The notes beneath the pieces are model-generated. The model was not told the DNA's origin and did no database searches. It saw only the letters and a program-made list of their open reading frames with translations. Positions 10,180 through 19,170 of a DNA stretch of 64,000 nucleotides are shown here, one piece after another. The first letter of the stretch is position 1; each line of letters starts with the position of its first letter. This DNA is from Macrothele yani. Lineage: Eukaryota > Arthropoda > Arachnida > Araneae > Macrothelidae. A program made the position numbers and the translations under genes. Location: assembly GCA_039090855.1 (NCBI GenBank), contig CM077011.1:39761501-39825500 (forward strand), given 5' to 3'.

Positions 10180-12440
10180 AAAGGTGACACCGAATTTTCG
10201 GGTGTAATAGGCACGTCTTTTGAATCCGTTCTGACGCAAATTAAATTTATCAAAGCTATTCAAAGTAAATGGAACCGGTATGGAAAACAATAGTATCTGA
10301 CGGATAAAAGGAGTTTTTCAATCGGGTCTTTAATCCCTCAGATATTGCTGTAAACGAAATCATGAGTTTACGAACTCTTAGAAACAGAGTTATTGACAAA
10401 AATAAGATGTGACTTTACGTCTACAGGTGGGAAAACCATGCATTATTTTAGGAAGAAAGTGTTCCCAAAAGGTTTATCCATATGAGCGGTATCGGTCCAA
10501 GAAAAAAAATTTAGTCGAGTTTTCAAGAGCCCAGATTTTGCTGCAAATACATCAGAAGCAGAAATTAACACTTATGACACCTGGTGGCCAAACCATTCTT
10601 TACAAAACATTAGAAATTATGTGAAAAATACTGTCCATCAGGTCTTGTATGCGATACAGGAAGAATTCTTCAAATCTGAGTTTTAGGAGCAGAAAACGCA
10701 ATTTACCTTTGTGCGCCCTAGAGGAAAGTCTATGATTTACTTAAAAATTTTGAATTTATAGGAAAAACATTTCGCATCGGAAACACTATCCAACAAAGAA
10801 GGAATTTTTCAAATCCGACTTTTAGAAGTAGAGATATTGACAAAAATAAGACATACATCTACGCCTCCTGGGGTAAAAACCATGCATTATTTCAAGAAGA
10901 AAATGTTCCTAAAAGGTTTGTCGACATGAGTAGCATCGGTCAACAAACGACTTTTTTTTCAATCGAGATTTTAGAAGCTCATATTTTGCTGCAAATAGAT
11001 CAGAAGCGGAAATTAAGATTTACGCCACCTGGTGGCAAAACCATTTTCTTACAAAAATTTGAAACTATATGCAAACGATTTTCCATCAGGAGCTGTATCC
11101 GCTGCAGAAAGATTTTTTTCCAATCGGAGATTAAGAAGCAGATATATAGGGGAAACGTAATTTACCTTTACGCTCCCTAGCGGAAAGTCTATGTATTACT
11201 TGAAAATTTTGAATTTATAAGAAATACATGTCACACTAAAAAAACTATCAAACAAAGAAGGATTTTTTTAAATCGGACTCCTAGAAGTCGAGATATTGAC
11301 AAAAATAGGATATACATCTACGCCCCCTGGCGTAGAAACCATACACTATTTTAAGAAGAAAATGTTTCTAAAAGGTTTGTCGACATGAGAAGTATCTGTC
11401 TACAAACGACTTTTTTTCAATCAAGAATTTAGAAGCTCATATTTTGCTGCAAATAAATCAGAAGCGGAAATTAAGATTTGCGCCCTCTGGTGGCCAAACG
11501 ATTTTTTTACAAAAATTGTAAATTCTGCGCAAACGATTTCCCATCAGGAGCTGTATCCGGTGCAGAAATAATTTTTCAAATCGGAGATTTAGAAGCAGAG
11601 ATATAGGGAGAAACGCAATTTACCTTTACGCCCCCTAGCGAAAAGTCTATGAATTACTTGAAAATTTTGAAATTATATGAAAAACATGTCACACAGAAAA
11701 CGCTATCCAACAAAGAAAGAATTTTTCAAATCGGACTCCTAGAAGTAGAGATATTGACATAAATATGATATACATCTACGCCTCCTGTCGGAGAAACTGT
11801 GCAATATTTTAGGAAGAAAATATTTCGAAGAGGTTTATCTATATGAGTGGCATCAGTCCACGGAAGAATTTTTTCAATCGATGTTTTAGAAGCTCAGATT
11901 TTGTGGCAAATACATCAAAGCAAAAATTAACCACTACGCCCCCTGGTGGGCAAAGTATTCTTTACCAAAAATTAGAAATTATATGCAAAAGATTTTCCAT
12001 CAGGAGATGTATCCGCTGATTTTTTTTTTTTTCTAATCGGAGTTTTAGAAGAACAGTTATCGGGTAAACTGTAATTTACTTTTACGCCCTCTAGCGGAAA
12101 ATCTATGGGTAATTTGAAAAAGAATCTATACCTAAAATACTCTTCGACATAAATGGAATCGAAAGATAAAATAATGTTTTCAATCGGATGTTTAGAAGCA
12201 AATATGTGGTATAAAAAGTAATTTTGAATTCGACACCATCTGCGTTTACGCCCTCTAGCGGCGAAATTGTAGATCGTGAAAAAAAAAACGAAATGAGGGA
12301 TCATCATTTGCATATTTCAAGCTTCCGAATGCAAAAAAGAATTTCTCAAATCGGACTAATAGTTGCAGAGATACCGTGGGTACAGACGGACGGACGGACA
12401 GACCGATAACATAAGCACGATCTTTTTTTACAAAAGACGT
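10180..12440 (+). repeat. Modular repeat element, long copy (copy 2)
   Basis: The copy starts with the 5' module shared with 1-262 and 13715 and ends with a run of GGACGGACGGACAGACCG, GCACGATCTTTTTT and ACAAAAGACGTGCTA; the same 3' end occurs at 15945-15990. Between them are ~150-bp modules. Each has a CTCF-like core, an AAACCATTT...-like segment, and a CAAATCGGACTTTTAGAAGCAG-type segment with a trailing GATATTGACAAAAAT. Three module types alternate, giving a ~458-bp higher-order period. Inverted AGCACGTCTTTTG (about 10222) and CAAAAGACGTGCT (about 12431) near the ends hint at terminal repeats. No coding frame is evident. Confidence 0.85.
10577..12263 (+). promoter_or_regulatory. Periodic array of 12 CTCF-like core motifs
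   Basis: Variants of ACGCCCYCTGGTGGC or ACGCCCTCTAGCGGC start at 10577, 10712, 10861, 11022, 11170, 11320, 11480, 11628, 11778, 11936, 12084 and 12248. Spacings are 135, 149, 161, 148, 150, 160, 148, 150, 158, 148 and 164 bp. The vertebrate CTCF core in this orientation is YGCCMYCTRSTGG; most copies match at 10 or more of 13 positions. The flanks of the modules are more diverged than these cores in several modules. Binding is not shown; arthropod CTCF has a related but not identical preference. Confidence 0.5.
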
Positions 12441-12540
12441 GCTAAAAAAGAGAACAGAGTTTAGTATTAAAAGAAATCCGTCTTGTTGCACGATGATATT
12501 TATTCAGCTAAAAAATGAAATCTATATACAGTTTAAAAAC

Positions 12541-12583
12541 ACATGAGCACTTTCGGTGTCACATTGACACCTTCATCAGATGT
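12541..12583 (-). ncRNA. Hammerhead ribozyme, minimal type I, in PLE 3' region
   Basis: Minus-strand order: ACAT (stem I), CTGATGA (core), a stem II hairpin GGTGTCA/TGACACC with an ATG loop, GAAA (core), GTGC (very short stem III), TC (cleavage dinucleotide UH), ATGT (stem I partner). All universally conserved core bases of the hammerhead (CUGAUGA...GAAA...UH) are present, and stem I pairs 4 bp. Hammerheads with tiny stem III are an established feature of Penelope-like elements, where they process the terminal repeats. The position about 230 bp downstream of the stop codon fits. Activity is inferred, not shown. Confidence 0.8.
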
Positions 12584-12812
12584 AATTTCACCATGTGGCT
12601 ACATGCTGGTCTTAAGTACGTGGAGTAGATGCATCATGGGAAAGGTAATGTCAATGTCACATGATATACCAGATAACAAGACAATCAAAAAAAGGCATAG
12701 TTAGCCAATGATCACTTAACAGAAGCAATTGCTATTGTGCTGTCCTTTCCCAACAAGATTGTTCCAAGGTTCAGGTAAAACATAAGGATAATAGTCATTA
12801 CAGCAACGTGTA

Positions 12813-13566
12813 TTATAAGCCGAAATAAAGAGGCTTTCTGCAAATAACAAGGAATGAAACAGAATTAGGTGTGTTTATGATTTTAGCGTTGTCCCAGTCT
12901 GGGATGGAATTTCCAGCACTTATGGTTCTTGCAAAAGAGGTGCTTTGGTGATTCATTTTTAGATCATATCTGTGTTCATTTAATCTCAAATCCAAATTTC
13001 TTTTGGTAGAACCCACATAATGATTGTTTAGTTCACCAGAGATAGTGTCGAGCATAGGAATAACATACACACCCCATTTTTTCCCTTTGTCAATTTTGTC
13101 ACGATCATTGCGGATAATGGTATATAGATTGCATGATCGTATTCCAAATTGTATTTTATGACGAGAACATATGTTGGTAAGGAGGTTTACAATATGTGGA
13201 TTAAAATCAACAGATCCAACATACTTTTTAGGCACTTGCTCACTAATTAAAGCAGTTGACATAGAAAACCGTACTTTACTGTGCACTCCCTTAACAACGT
13301 TGTCCGGGTAACCATGGTTTTTAGCGAGGGATGATATCCACTGTAGTTCTTGAGCTCTGGCGAAATGGCTAGAAGAATGTGAATATGCTCTTCTAAATAG
13401 GAAGTGCAGAGCAGAAATTTTATGCTGAAAAATGTGAGCAGAATTGTACGGAATTAGAGTGGGTGTGGAAGTAGGTTTTCGATAAACGGCAAAATACAGG
13501 GAATTGTCAGAAGGGGTACGAGTAATTTGAAAGTCAAGATAAGGTAAGACGAAATTAAAGAAAGAG
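12813..13566 (-). CDS. PLE reverse transcriptase C-terminus plus GIY-YIG endonuclease (partial)
   Basis: The frame is open from the 5' truncation point to the TAA at 12813, about 250 codons, so the start lies outside the element. It begins NFVLPYLDFQITRTPSDNSL, which is the RT thumb region, followed by YRKPTSTPTLIPYNSAH, then a linker with RRAYSHSSSHF. The nuclease follows: WGVYVIPM (GIY), HYVGSTKRNLDLRLNEHR (YIG with the conserved Arg and the LNEHR helix) and SFARTISAGNSIPDW. PLE proteins pair telomerase-like RT with this nuclease for target-primed reverse transcription. The remnant lacks the RT active site and cannot act alone. The uninterrupted frame suggests a fairly recent insertion. Confidence 0.9.
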
Positions 13567-13714
13567 AGAGAACAGAGTTTCTTCTCTTTCTTTTACTACT
13601 AAAACCACCAGCACCACTCAGTACGGTGGACGCTATGCAATAGCTCCAAATCAGATGGGACACCTTTTCTTGCTTTAAAAGTTTACAGAAATAGGTGAAA
13701 TTAATCTACAAAAG

Positions 13715-14481
13715 AAACAAGAGAGATGACACCGCCTTTTCGGTTGTAATGAGCACGTCTTTTGGTTCCGTTCTGACGCGAAGAAAATGTATCAAACCTA
13801 TTCAAAGTCAATGGAACCACGGTATGGAAGGCAGTAGTATCTGACCAAAGAAGAACGTTTTTTAATCGGGTTTTTAATCCCTCAGTTATTTCTGTAAACG
13901 GAAACGTCAACCTACGCCCTCTGGTGGCAGCCTTGTGCGTTAAAAAAACTGAAATTATATAAGAAACATTTCCCAGCTGAAATGTTCTCCAGCAAAAAAA
14001 GAATTTTCCAAATCGGACTCTTCGAAGCAGAGATATCGACAAAAATATTATATGCATTTACGTCCCCTGGCGGAGAAACCATGCAATATCTTAAGAAGAA
14101 AATTAAAACGTTTAGCAAAGGAAGTGGATCGGTCTTCGACAAAAAATTTTCAATCGGTATTTTACAAGCTTAGCTTTTGCAGCAAATACATCAGAAGCAG
14201 AAATTCACACTCACACCGCCATGGTGGCCAAACCATTTTTTACCAAAAATTGGAAATTACATGCGAAAAATTTCCCATAATGAGCTGTATCCGCTGCAGA
14301 ATTTTTGTTTTCAAATCAGAGTTTTAGAAACAGAGATATCGGAGGAAACGCAATTTACTTTTACCTCCTCTAGCGGAAAATCTATACGTACTTGAAAAAG
14401 TGACTATATCTAAAATAATCTTCCGCATAAATGGAATCGAAAGGTAAAAAAGAAATTCAATTGGATGTTTAGAAGCAAATA
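13715..14481 (+). repeat. Modular repeat element, short copy (copy 3, left part)
   Basis: The copy starts with the same 5' module as 10180 (GATGACACCG, then GAGCACGTCTTTTGG) and carries four modules. Their CTCF-like cores are at 13914-13930 (ACGCCCTCTGGTGGCAG, the best match to the consensus in the window) and 14060-14073; degenerate ones are near 14214 and 14365. It is interrupted at the TA at 14480 by a Tc1-like element and resumes at 15766. It has far fewer modules than the copy at 10180. Confidence 0.85.
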
Positions 14482-15765
14482 CACTCATCGCCAAAAAAAT
14501 AGTTGCACTCAAAAGGAGTTGTCGGATTGCAATGCTATTCGGGAGGAAGGTAAATGTTACCAGAAACAATAAATGATTAAACATTGAGACTGATATAAGC
14601 AATATTTATTGACCTACATGCCAAAGAGTAGTGCTTCTCAGTATTACGTCAGCCGCCATGTTTGCTCACACAGCATGCCAGACGTCCCAGCATGAAGTCA
14701 TATAGGTTCCTAATGGTGTCCTGCGATAAGTCATCCCCTGCAGCTTGAATCATCTCACTCAGTTCCTGCAGATTGGGCGGTAGGGGTGAAGTGTGGATAG
14801 TGCCTACGATAGCATCCCATGCATTTTCAATGGGACATAGGTCTGGCGATTCGGCTGGCCATGGCAGAATGTCGGTACGCTGAAGACAAGCTCTCGAGAC
14901 AGCAGCAGTATGCGGACGAGCGTTGTCCAGTTTTAAAGTCGCACCGGAGTGAGCTTTCAGAAAAGGTAGGGCCACTGGTTGCAGGACCCCCATTAACGTA
15001 AGGTTGGGCTGTCACAGTGCCTGTAATGAACACCAAATGTGATCTGCCATCGTAAGCAATTGCACACAACACCATGAACCAGGTCATCTAAACGTGTGAC
15101 GCTCGACAAAAAACCGTTCATCTTGGCCCTGACCACGGTGCCTCCACACATGGACTAGGTGGTGGTCCCTTCCAAAATAAAAGCCTGACTCGTCAGTGAA
15201 GATCACCCGACGCAATTCTGCGTGGCTGCGTGAGAGTTTGGCCCGACACCATTGCAGTCTTTGGCGACGATACAATGGTGTTAAGGGTAGTCGTCGTAAC
15301 GGTCTGCGTGCGTGTAAACTTAGGTCGTGAATCCGTCTACCAATTGTGCTGGCACTAATCGGACGATTCATAGAGGGCACCACTGCTCTCTGAGTATCCG
15401 CAATCGTGGCTGTTGGGTCACTCGGCGACCCAACAGCCACGACTGCGGGCAACCCGTTGGTCCTGTCTCTCCTTGGTTCGTCTAAATCTCCCAGTCCTTT
15501 CCTGTTGCTGCTTCGAGTCATACTTCACTTGCAAAGGATGTAACCAACATAACAACAGCACGAGTCAGAATGGCTAGCACGCGCCACGGGACGATCGTAT
15601 ATAGCCGGTCAGACACAGCGCTACGACCCCTCCTTGCTTGCGTCACGCACTGCCGAGCGTGATACTTGGATAATTTGCATATCTCACTATGTCAAACCTA
15701 CCCACCAAGTTTCATTCCTGTCGGTTGCTTCATTCTGGGTGCAACTAATTTTTTGACGATGAGTG
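14482..15765 (-). mobile_element. Tc1-like transposon inserted in modular repeat
   Basis: The left terminus CACTCATCGCCAAAAAAATA and the right terminus (reverse complement CACTCATCGTCAAAAAATTA) form inverted repeats of about 30 bp, each flanked by TA (14480-14481 and 15766-15767). Removing the element plus one TA restores a sequence colinear with the uninterrupted paralogue near 12195-12215, which is direct proof of the insertion point. It contains one transposase gene on the minus strand. Confidence 0.95.
14649..15521 (-). pseudogene. Tc1-like transposase, frameshifted
   Basis: The minus-strand N-terminal half (15084-15521) contains the second DNA-binding region (SASTIGRRIHDLSLHARRPL), the R-rich LPLTPLYRRQRLQWC segment and the first catalytic Asp in FTDESGFYF, then HLVHVWRHRGQ. 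A frameshift near 15085 leads to CAIAYDGRSHLVFI, and another to the last part (14649-14993) with LDNARPHTA (second Asp) and SPDLCPIENAWD (Glu). The Asp-to-Glu interval is two residues shorter than the usual 34. All three catalytic residues are present but split over three frames. The N-terminal helix-turn-helix is eroded. It resembles the transposase at 23309-24250. Confidence 0.88.
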
Positions 15766-15990
15766 TATATGGGAAAAAATGTATTTTGAATTTAATATCA
15801 TGTGAATTTACGCCCTATAGCGGCGAAATTCTGCATCGTAAAAAAACCGTAGAAATATTAACATGATTCGCAGATTTCAAGCTTCCCAATACAAAAATAA
15901 TGTTTGAAATCGGACTAATAGTTGCATAGATATGATGTCCACAGACGGACGGACAAACCGGAAACATAAACGCGATCTTTTTTACAAAAA
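15766..15990 (+). repeat. Modular repeat element, short copy (copy 3, right part)
   Basis: This continues copy 3 after the Tc1 insertion: ACGCCCTATAGCGGCG at 15810, CAAATCGGACTAATAGTTGC-like sequence, then ACAGACGGACGGACAAACCG, GCGATCTTTTTTACAAAAAG and CGTGCTAAG. It matches the 3' end of copy 2 at 12240-12445. Non-repeat sequence begins at about 15995. Confidence 0.85.
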
Positions 15991-16564
15991 GCGTGCTAAG
16001 AAAAGAAACGTTTGTTCCATATTTTCCAGCCAGTGAACTGGAAGAAGAATAGGGTAAGATATATCGAAATATTTTTTCCTTTTCTCTGGTTGATATGTGC
16101 CTTTGCTCTTTCAAATATCCTCTGAGATATAAAAGATATGATTCAGAAACTCAAAAGAAGTGAATTTATGTTCTAAATATTAAAATTCAAGGGGAAAATA
16201 CTAGGGTCTACACTTTCGGGAGAGAGATTGATTTGCAGGTAGACGAAGTGCCATTAGAAATGAAAGATGCCTGCACTAGTACAAAGAAAACTCGCTAGGT
16301 GTTAGCATCAAACTTTGAACGGAAAGAAATTAGAATACAAAAGGCAATTTTGGAGACCAAAATCAGCAAGCATCTAGCTGGCTGCTTCTGACCAAAGACA
16401 TAAACTTTAACTAAGTAATATAGAGCACATGGAGATCATAGATTTGAAAATAAGGCATGAGAAATTAATGAGTGGGATAACAAGAAAAGTCTGCCTTTTC
16501 TCATTATCGAGTCACGTGGAAAAGGAAAAACAAAACGTACTAACATCATCACCTCTAACAAACT
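15991..16564. other. No gene seen
   Basis: Unassigned AT-rich sequence without repeats that I recognise. ORFs are short and motif-free. Confidence 0.45.
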
Positions 16565-17022
16565 CATAGCTGCTCTAGGGACGCCGTACTCTTTTTTTTT
16601 TTTAATTGGAGGTTTAACGACCACCGTGAGCAACTCAATGGGCTATAAGCAGTCGCCCGTCCCTAATTTAGGGTCACTGGTTCCAGGGAAGGGAGGGAGC
16701 CAGTGCCGTAAGACAAACACAACATCCATGCCTCACCGGGATTCGAACCCGGACCCCTTACGGGCGAATGATACGAGGCCAGTGCCTTAGACCACTGCGC
16801 CACCGGGGCGGCAACGCCGTACTCTAAGCGCTGACTTCTGATCATTTGTACGAGTGGGCCCAGACCCGGGCCAAAGTCCTGGATTAGGCTTGCTTGGCGC
16901 GACTGCCTTACGGCAAAGGCTCTTCCTCACTCTGTGGGACCAGAGGCATCAAACGGACGGCAGCTTATAGCCTCTGTAGCTGCTCATGATGGTCGTAAAG
17001 TCCTCCCCACGCAAAAAAAGAG
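16565..17022 (+). repeat. Older SINE (family 1 relative), split by the SINE at 16592
   Basis: Plus-strand head pieces (16565-16592, resuming at 16826 with TCTAAGCGCTGACTTCTGAT) and the body from about 16885 (CTGCCTTACGGCAAAGGCTC, then GCTCATGATGGTCGTAAAG) end in an A-rich tail at 17013-17022. It is much more diverged than the inserted copy. The two lie head-to-head only because the younger one landed inside the older. Confidence 0.75.
16592..16813 (-). repeat. tRNA-derived SINE, family 1, inserted in an older SINE
   Basis: A minus-strand family 1 copy with oligo-A tail (T at 16592-16603). Its body matches the 7743 copy, with B-box GGGTTCGAATCCCGG and head CGGTGGCGCAGTGG. The 12-bp word ACGCCGTACTCT flanks it (16581-16592 and 16814-16825), a clean target-site duplication, showing LINE-style target-primed integration. 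Confidence 0.93.
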
Positions 17023-17431
17023 AAACAGAATCACAAATGTTATTAAACGGAAACACGTAAAAAAATAATAAAGCGTAAATTTGCAGAAACATATTAACAG
17101 CATGTCAAAGGAACAGAAAAATGCTGGAAATGATTAAAATGACACAAAGAGTGTACAAAATAACCAAAAAAATGAAGATATGACAAGTTTTTGTGTAGAC
17201 CAATATGTGAGCCACGTTTTTAAAGGAAATATGATGGCTTTCACTTCATTAATGTGTTGTTTTTTCGGCACTCTTTTTGATCGAACCGAACAGTCAGGTG
17301 GTCTAAATATTGTCTTGACTGATGACGCAGCATCCTATATTGTCTCAATTGCTCGTGAAAGACGTATATGGGGCAGATATTGTTATGACGTAATAAGATG
17401 AATTTGAGATCAGATCCTTTTATGACCTCCT
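17023..17431. other. No feature assigned
   Basis: AT-rich; it may include a decayed 5' part of the adjacent PLE, but no RT motif is readable before 17432. A 73-codon + strand ORF at 17180-17401 has no recognisable domain. Confidence 0.4.
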
Positions 17432-18254
17432 TTGTTTTTCGACTTCTCACAGCCTCACAATATTAAGGCGTTCAACCATCCTGGTTCCTCTTTCCTTATG
17501 GCTTCTTTAGACGTAGTGTCTTTGTTCCCCAACGGCCCTATTTCTATTGTACACAATATCATTGAAAGTAAACTTCCCCAATTGGGGTCTGTACCCCCTG
17601 AGGAAACCCAAGCCGTTCTGCAGGCATTACACCTCATTCAGAAGCGCTCTTTTTTCAGGCATTTTATATCGCCAACTTAATGGCATTTTATATCGCCAAC
17701 TTGAGGGAGCCCCCATGGGTTCTGAACTTCTTCTTCAAGACATAGAAAACCGCATTTTAGACTTTTGTCAGGTTACACCTTTATTATACCTTCGGTATGT
17801 TGACGATGGCTTGGTCTTTTGGCCTTCATCAGTTGAAAATTTGTTCTCTTTTGCAACTATGTTGTCGTCTGTTTATCCTTCTATATTCTTTACCGTGGAG
17901 GTTGAATGTGACAATTCACTTCCGTTTTTAGACTTCCAACTTCGTAGGAACCCCACCTCCCAGCACCAGAGTTATTCGGTTTACAGAAAGCCTTCCTCTA
18001 CACCTATCTTGATACCACGCGTTTCTGCCCACCAGACCAGATATTTATTAAACTGTGAACTAACTGAAAAAGAAACTGTGCCCAAAATAGGTTTCATTGT
18101 AAAAGGTACCTATGGAAAGAATTTTCTCGATCGGATATTTAGAAACAATATCATTCAATCAGTGGCGGCGGAACAGCCCGGGCCCGGTCAATTAATTTTA
18201 GCCAAGATTTTTTTATTCGGCATATGTGCCATTTTTTGTTTTGATATGACTTAG
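17432..18254 (+). pseudogene. PLE reverse transcriptase, decayed
   Basis: The first frame (17432-17680) carries ASLDVVSLFPNGPI, the RT motif with the first catalytic Asp. The frame then shifts to 17547-18254: EGAPMGSE (PMGSPLSP-type box, partly deleted after GSE), LRYVDDGLVFW (the YVDD box with two catalytic Asp), LPFLDFQLRRNPTSQ and YRKPSSTPILIPRVSAHQTR of the thumb. A tandem duplication of about 24 bp at 17659-17706 repeats GILYRQL. Compared with the 12.8-kb copy, about 240 bp (roughly 18045-18285) between VSAHQ and RAFTHSSS is extra. This enzyme would have performed target-primed reverse transcription; the deletion after PMGSE and the frameshifts make it inactive. Confidence 0.85.
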
Positions 18255-18279
18255 CAAGTTCCTCTAGGTAAGTGGTCAG

Positions 18280-18906
18280 GTGGTAAGAGCATTTACCCAC
18301 TCCTCTTCTGTAGCCTTCCGTGAGGAGGAACTTCAAAAAATATATACCATTGCTTATCCGCACGGATTTTCACATTCAGATCTTCATAGAATCTACCGTA
18401 AAATCCAAAATTCAACATTTTTTACCCTGACACGTGAACGAAGGGATGTCAAATATGTTGGATCGATGACTTACGTCCCTCATGTGAATGGTAATTTATT
18501 GAACATCTGTCACAGTCACGGTGTTGGTTTTGAGTTAAAAACATCGAACATTTATTCCCTGATTAAAAATGATCGGGACCGTGTTGAATTGTTGGACAAA
18601 TGCGGCATCTATTCCATTAATATGAAATCTGTCGATCCTCAAGACAAGGACCTTCTATATATCGGCTCAACCCTACGGAGACTGCAAACAAGAATTAAGG
18701 AACACCAATATAATGTAAAAAATGGCTCGTCCTTAACTGCTTTTACCAGGCTTTCTTCAGCTGGTACACATTACCCATCTTGGACAGACGTCTCCATTCT
18801 ATCTACCTCTACAACGAGGGAAACAGTGCTCTTTACAGAGAGTCTCCACATTTTGCATCGAGGGGATACTTGTTGCAATGATGAAGTTCCCAGTTATATT
18901 TACTAG
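18280..18906 (+). pseudogene. PLE GIY-YIG endonuclease domain
   Basis: 208 codons, open to the TAG at 18904. It contains the linker with RAFTHSSSVAFREEELQKIY, the region DVKYVGSMTYVPHVNGNLLN, and then the nuclease: CGIYSINMKSV (GIY), LLYIGSTLRRLQTRIKEHQY (YIG, Arg, and Lys-Glu-His helix) and SLTAFTRLSSAGTHYPSW, ending FTESLHILHRGDTCCNDEVPSYIY. The frame itself is intact, but its RT partner upstream is broken, so I call it a pseudogene. Its C-terminal FTESLHI...CCNDE.P.YI is the signature that identifies the arms of the palindrome at 35723-38092. Confidence 0.88.
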
Positions 18907-19107
18907 GCCTGGAAAACTTTACTGTCCTCGATTCTGGTTCCTACTTCTAACATCGCAGACTCTGTCCATCATTAATGCAACTCTATAGGTTTCTATTTCT
19001 CATATTACGTTAAAGCAAGTGTACGTTCTTGAATTTCTTTCTTCACTGAGAACGTTCGGCAACGGCACCCTTATATAAATGTATTTCTGGAACTCCAACT
19101 TGGTCTT

Positions 19108-19149
19108 TCATCTGATGATGTGCTCGTAGCGAGCACTAAAGTACTCATG
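19108..19149 (+). ncRNA. Hammerhead-like motif with core substitution in PLE 3' region
   Basis: Order: CAT, CTGATGA, a perfect stem II hairpin (GTGCTCG, TAG, CGAGCAC), TAAA where GAAA is required, GTAC, TC, ATG. The layout is the same as at 12541-12583, which supports homology. The G-to-T change in the second core segment should abolish cleavage. Confidence 0.65.
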
Positions 19150-19170
19150 TTATTTTAACCATGTAAACAT

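Larger units (their letters stand above)
12463..13566 (-). mobile_element. 5'-truncated Penelope-like element (PLE) with target duplication
   Basis: The 14-bp word AGAGAACAGAGTTT flanks the element exactly, at 12449-12462 and 13567-13580, marking a retro-insertion next to the 3' end of the modular repeat. The insert runs on the minus strand from within the reverse-transcriptase thumb, through the GIY-YIG nuclease, to a 3' untranslated region of about 350 bp that holds a hammerhead-type motif. Truncation at the 5' end is the usual outcome of PLE retrotransposition. Confidence 0.9.
17432..19170 (+). mobile_element. Penelope-like element, longer decayed copy
   Basis: The plus-strand order is RT palm, YVDD box, RT thumb, linker, GIY-YIG nuclease, 3' untranslated region with a decayed hammerhead motif (19108-19149), then A/T-rich end. 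The order and protein similarity match the copy at 12463-13566, but nucleotide identity is low, so this is another PLE subfamily. I cannot find a target duplication, so the ends are approximate. Confidence 0.85.

Noticed and set aside
13454..13663. 69-codon ORF beside the PLE
   Set aside because: Crosses the PLE target duplication and is out of frame with the RT reading frame.
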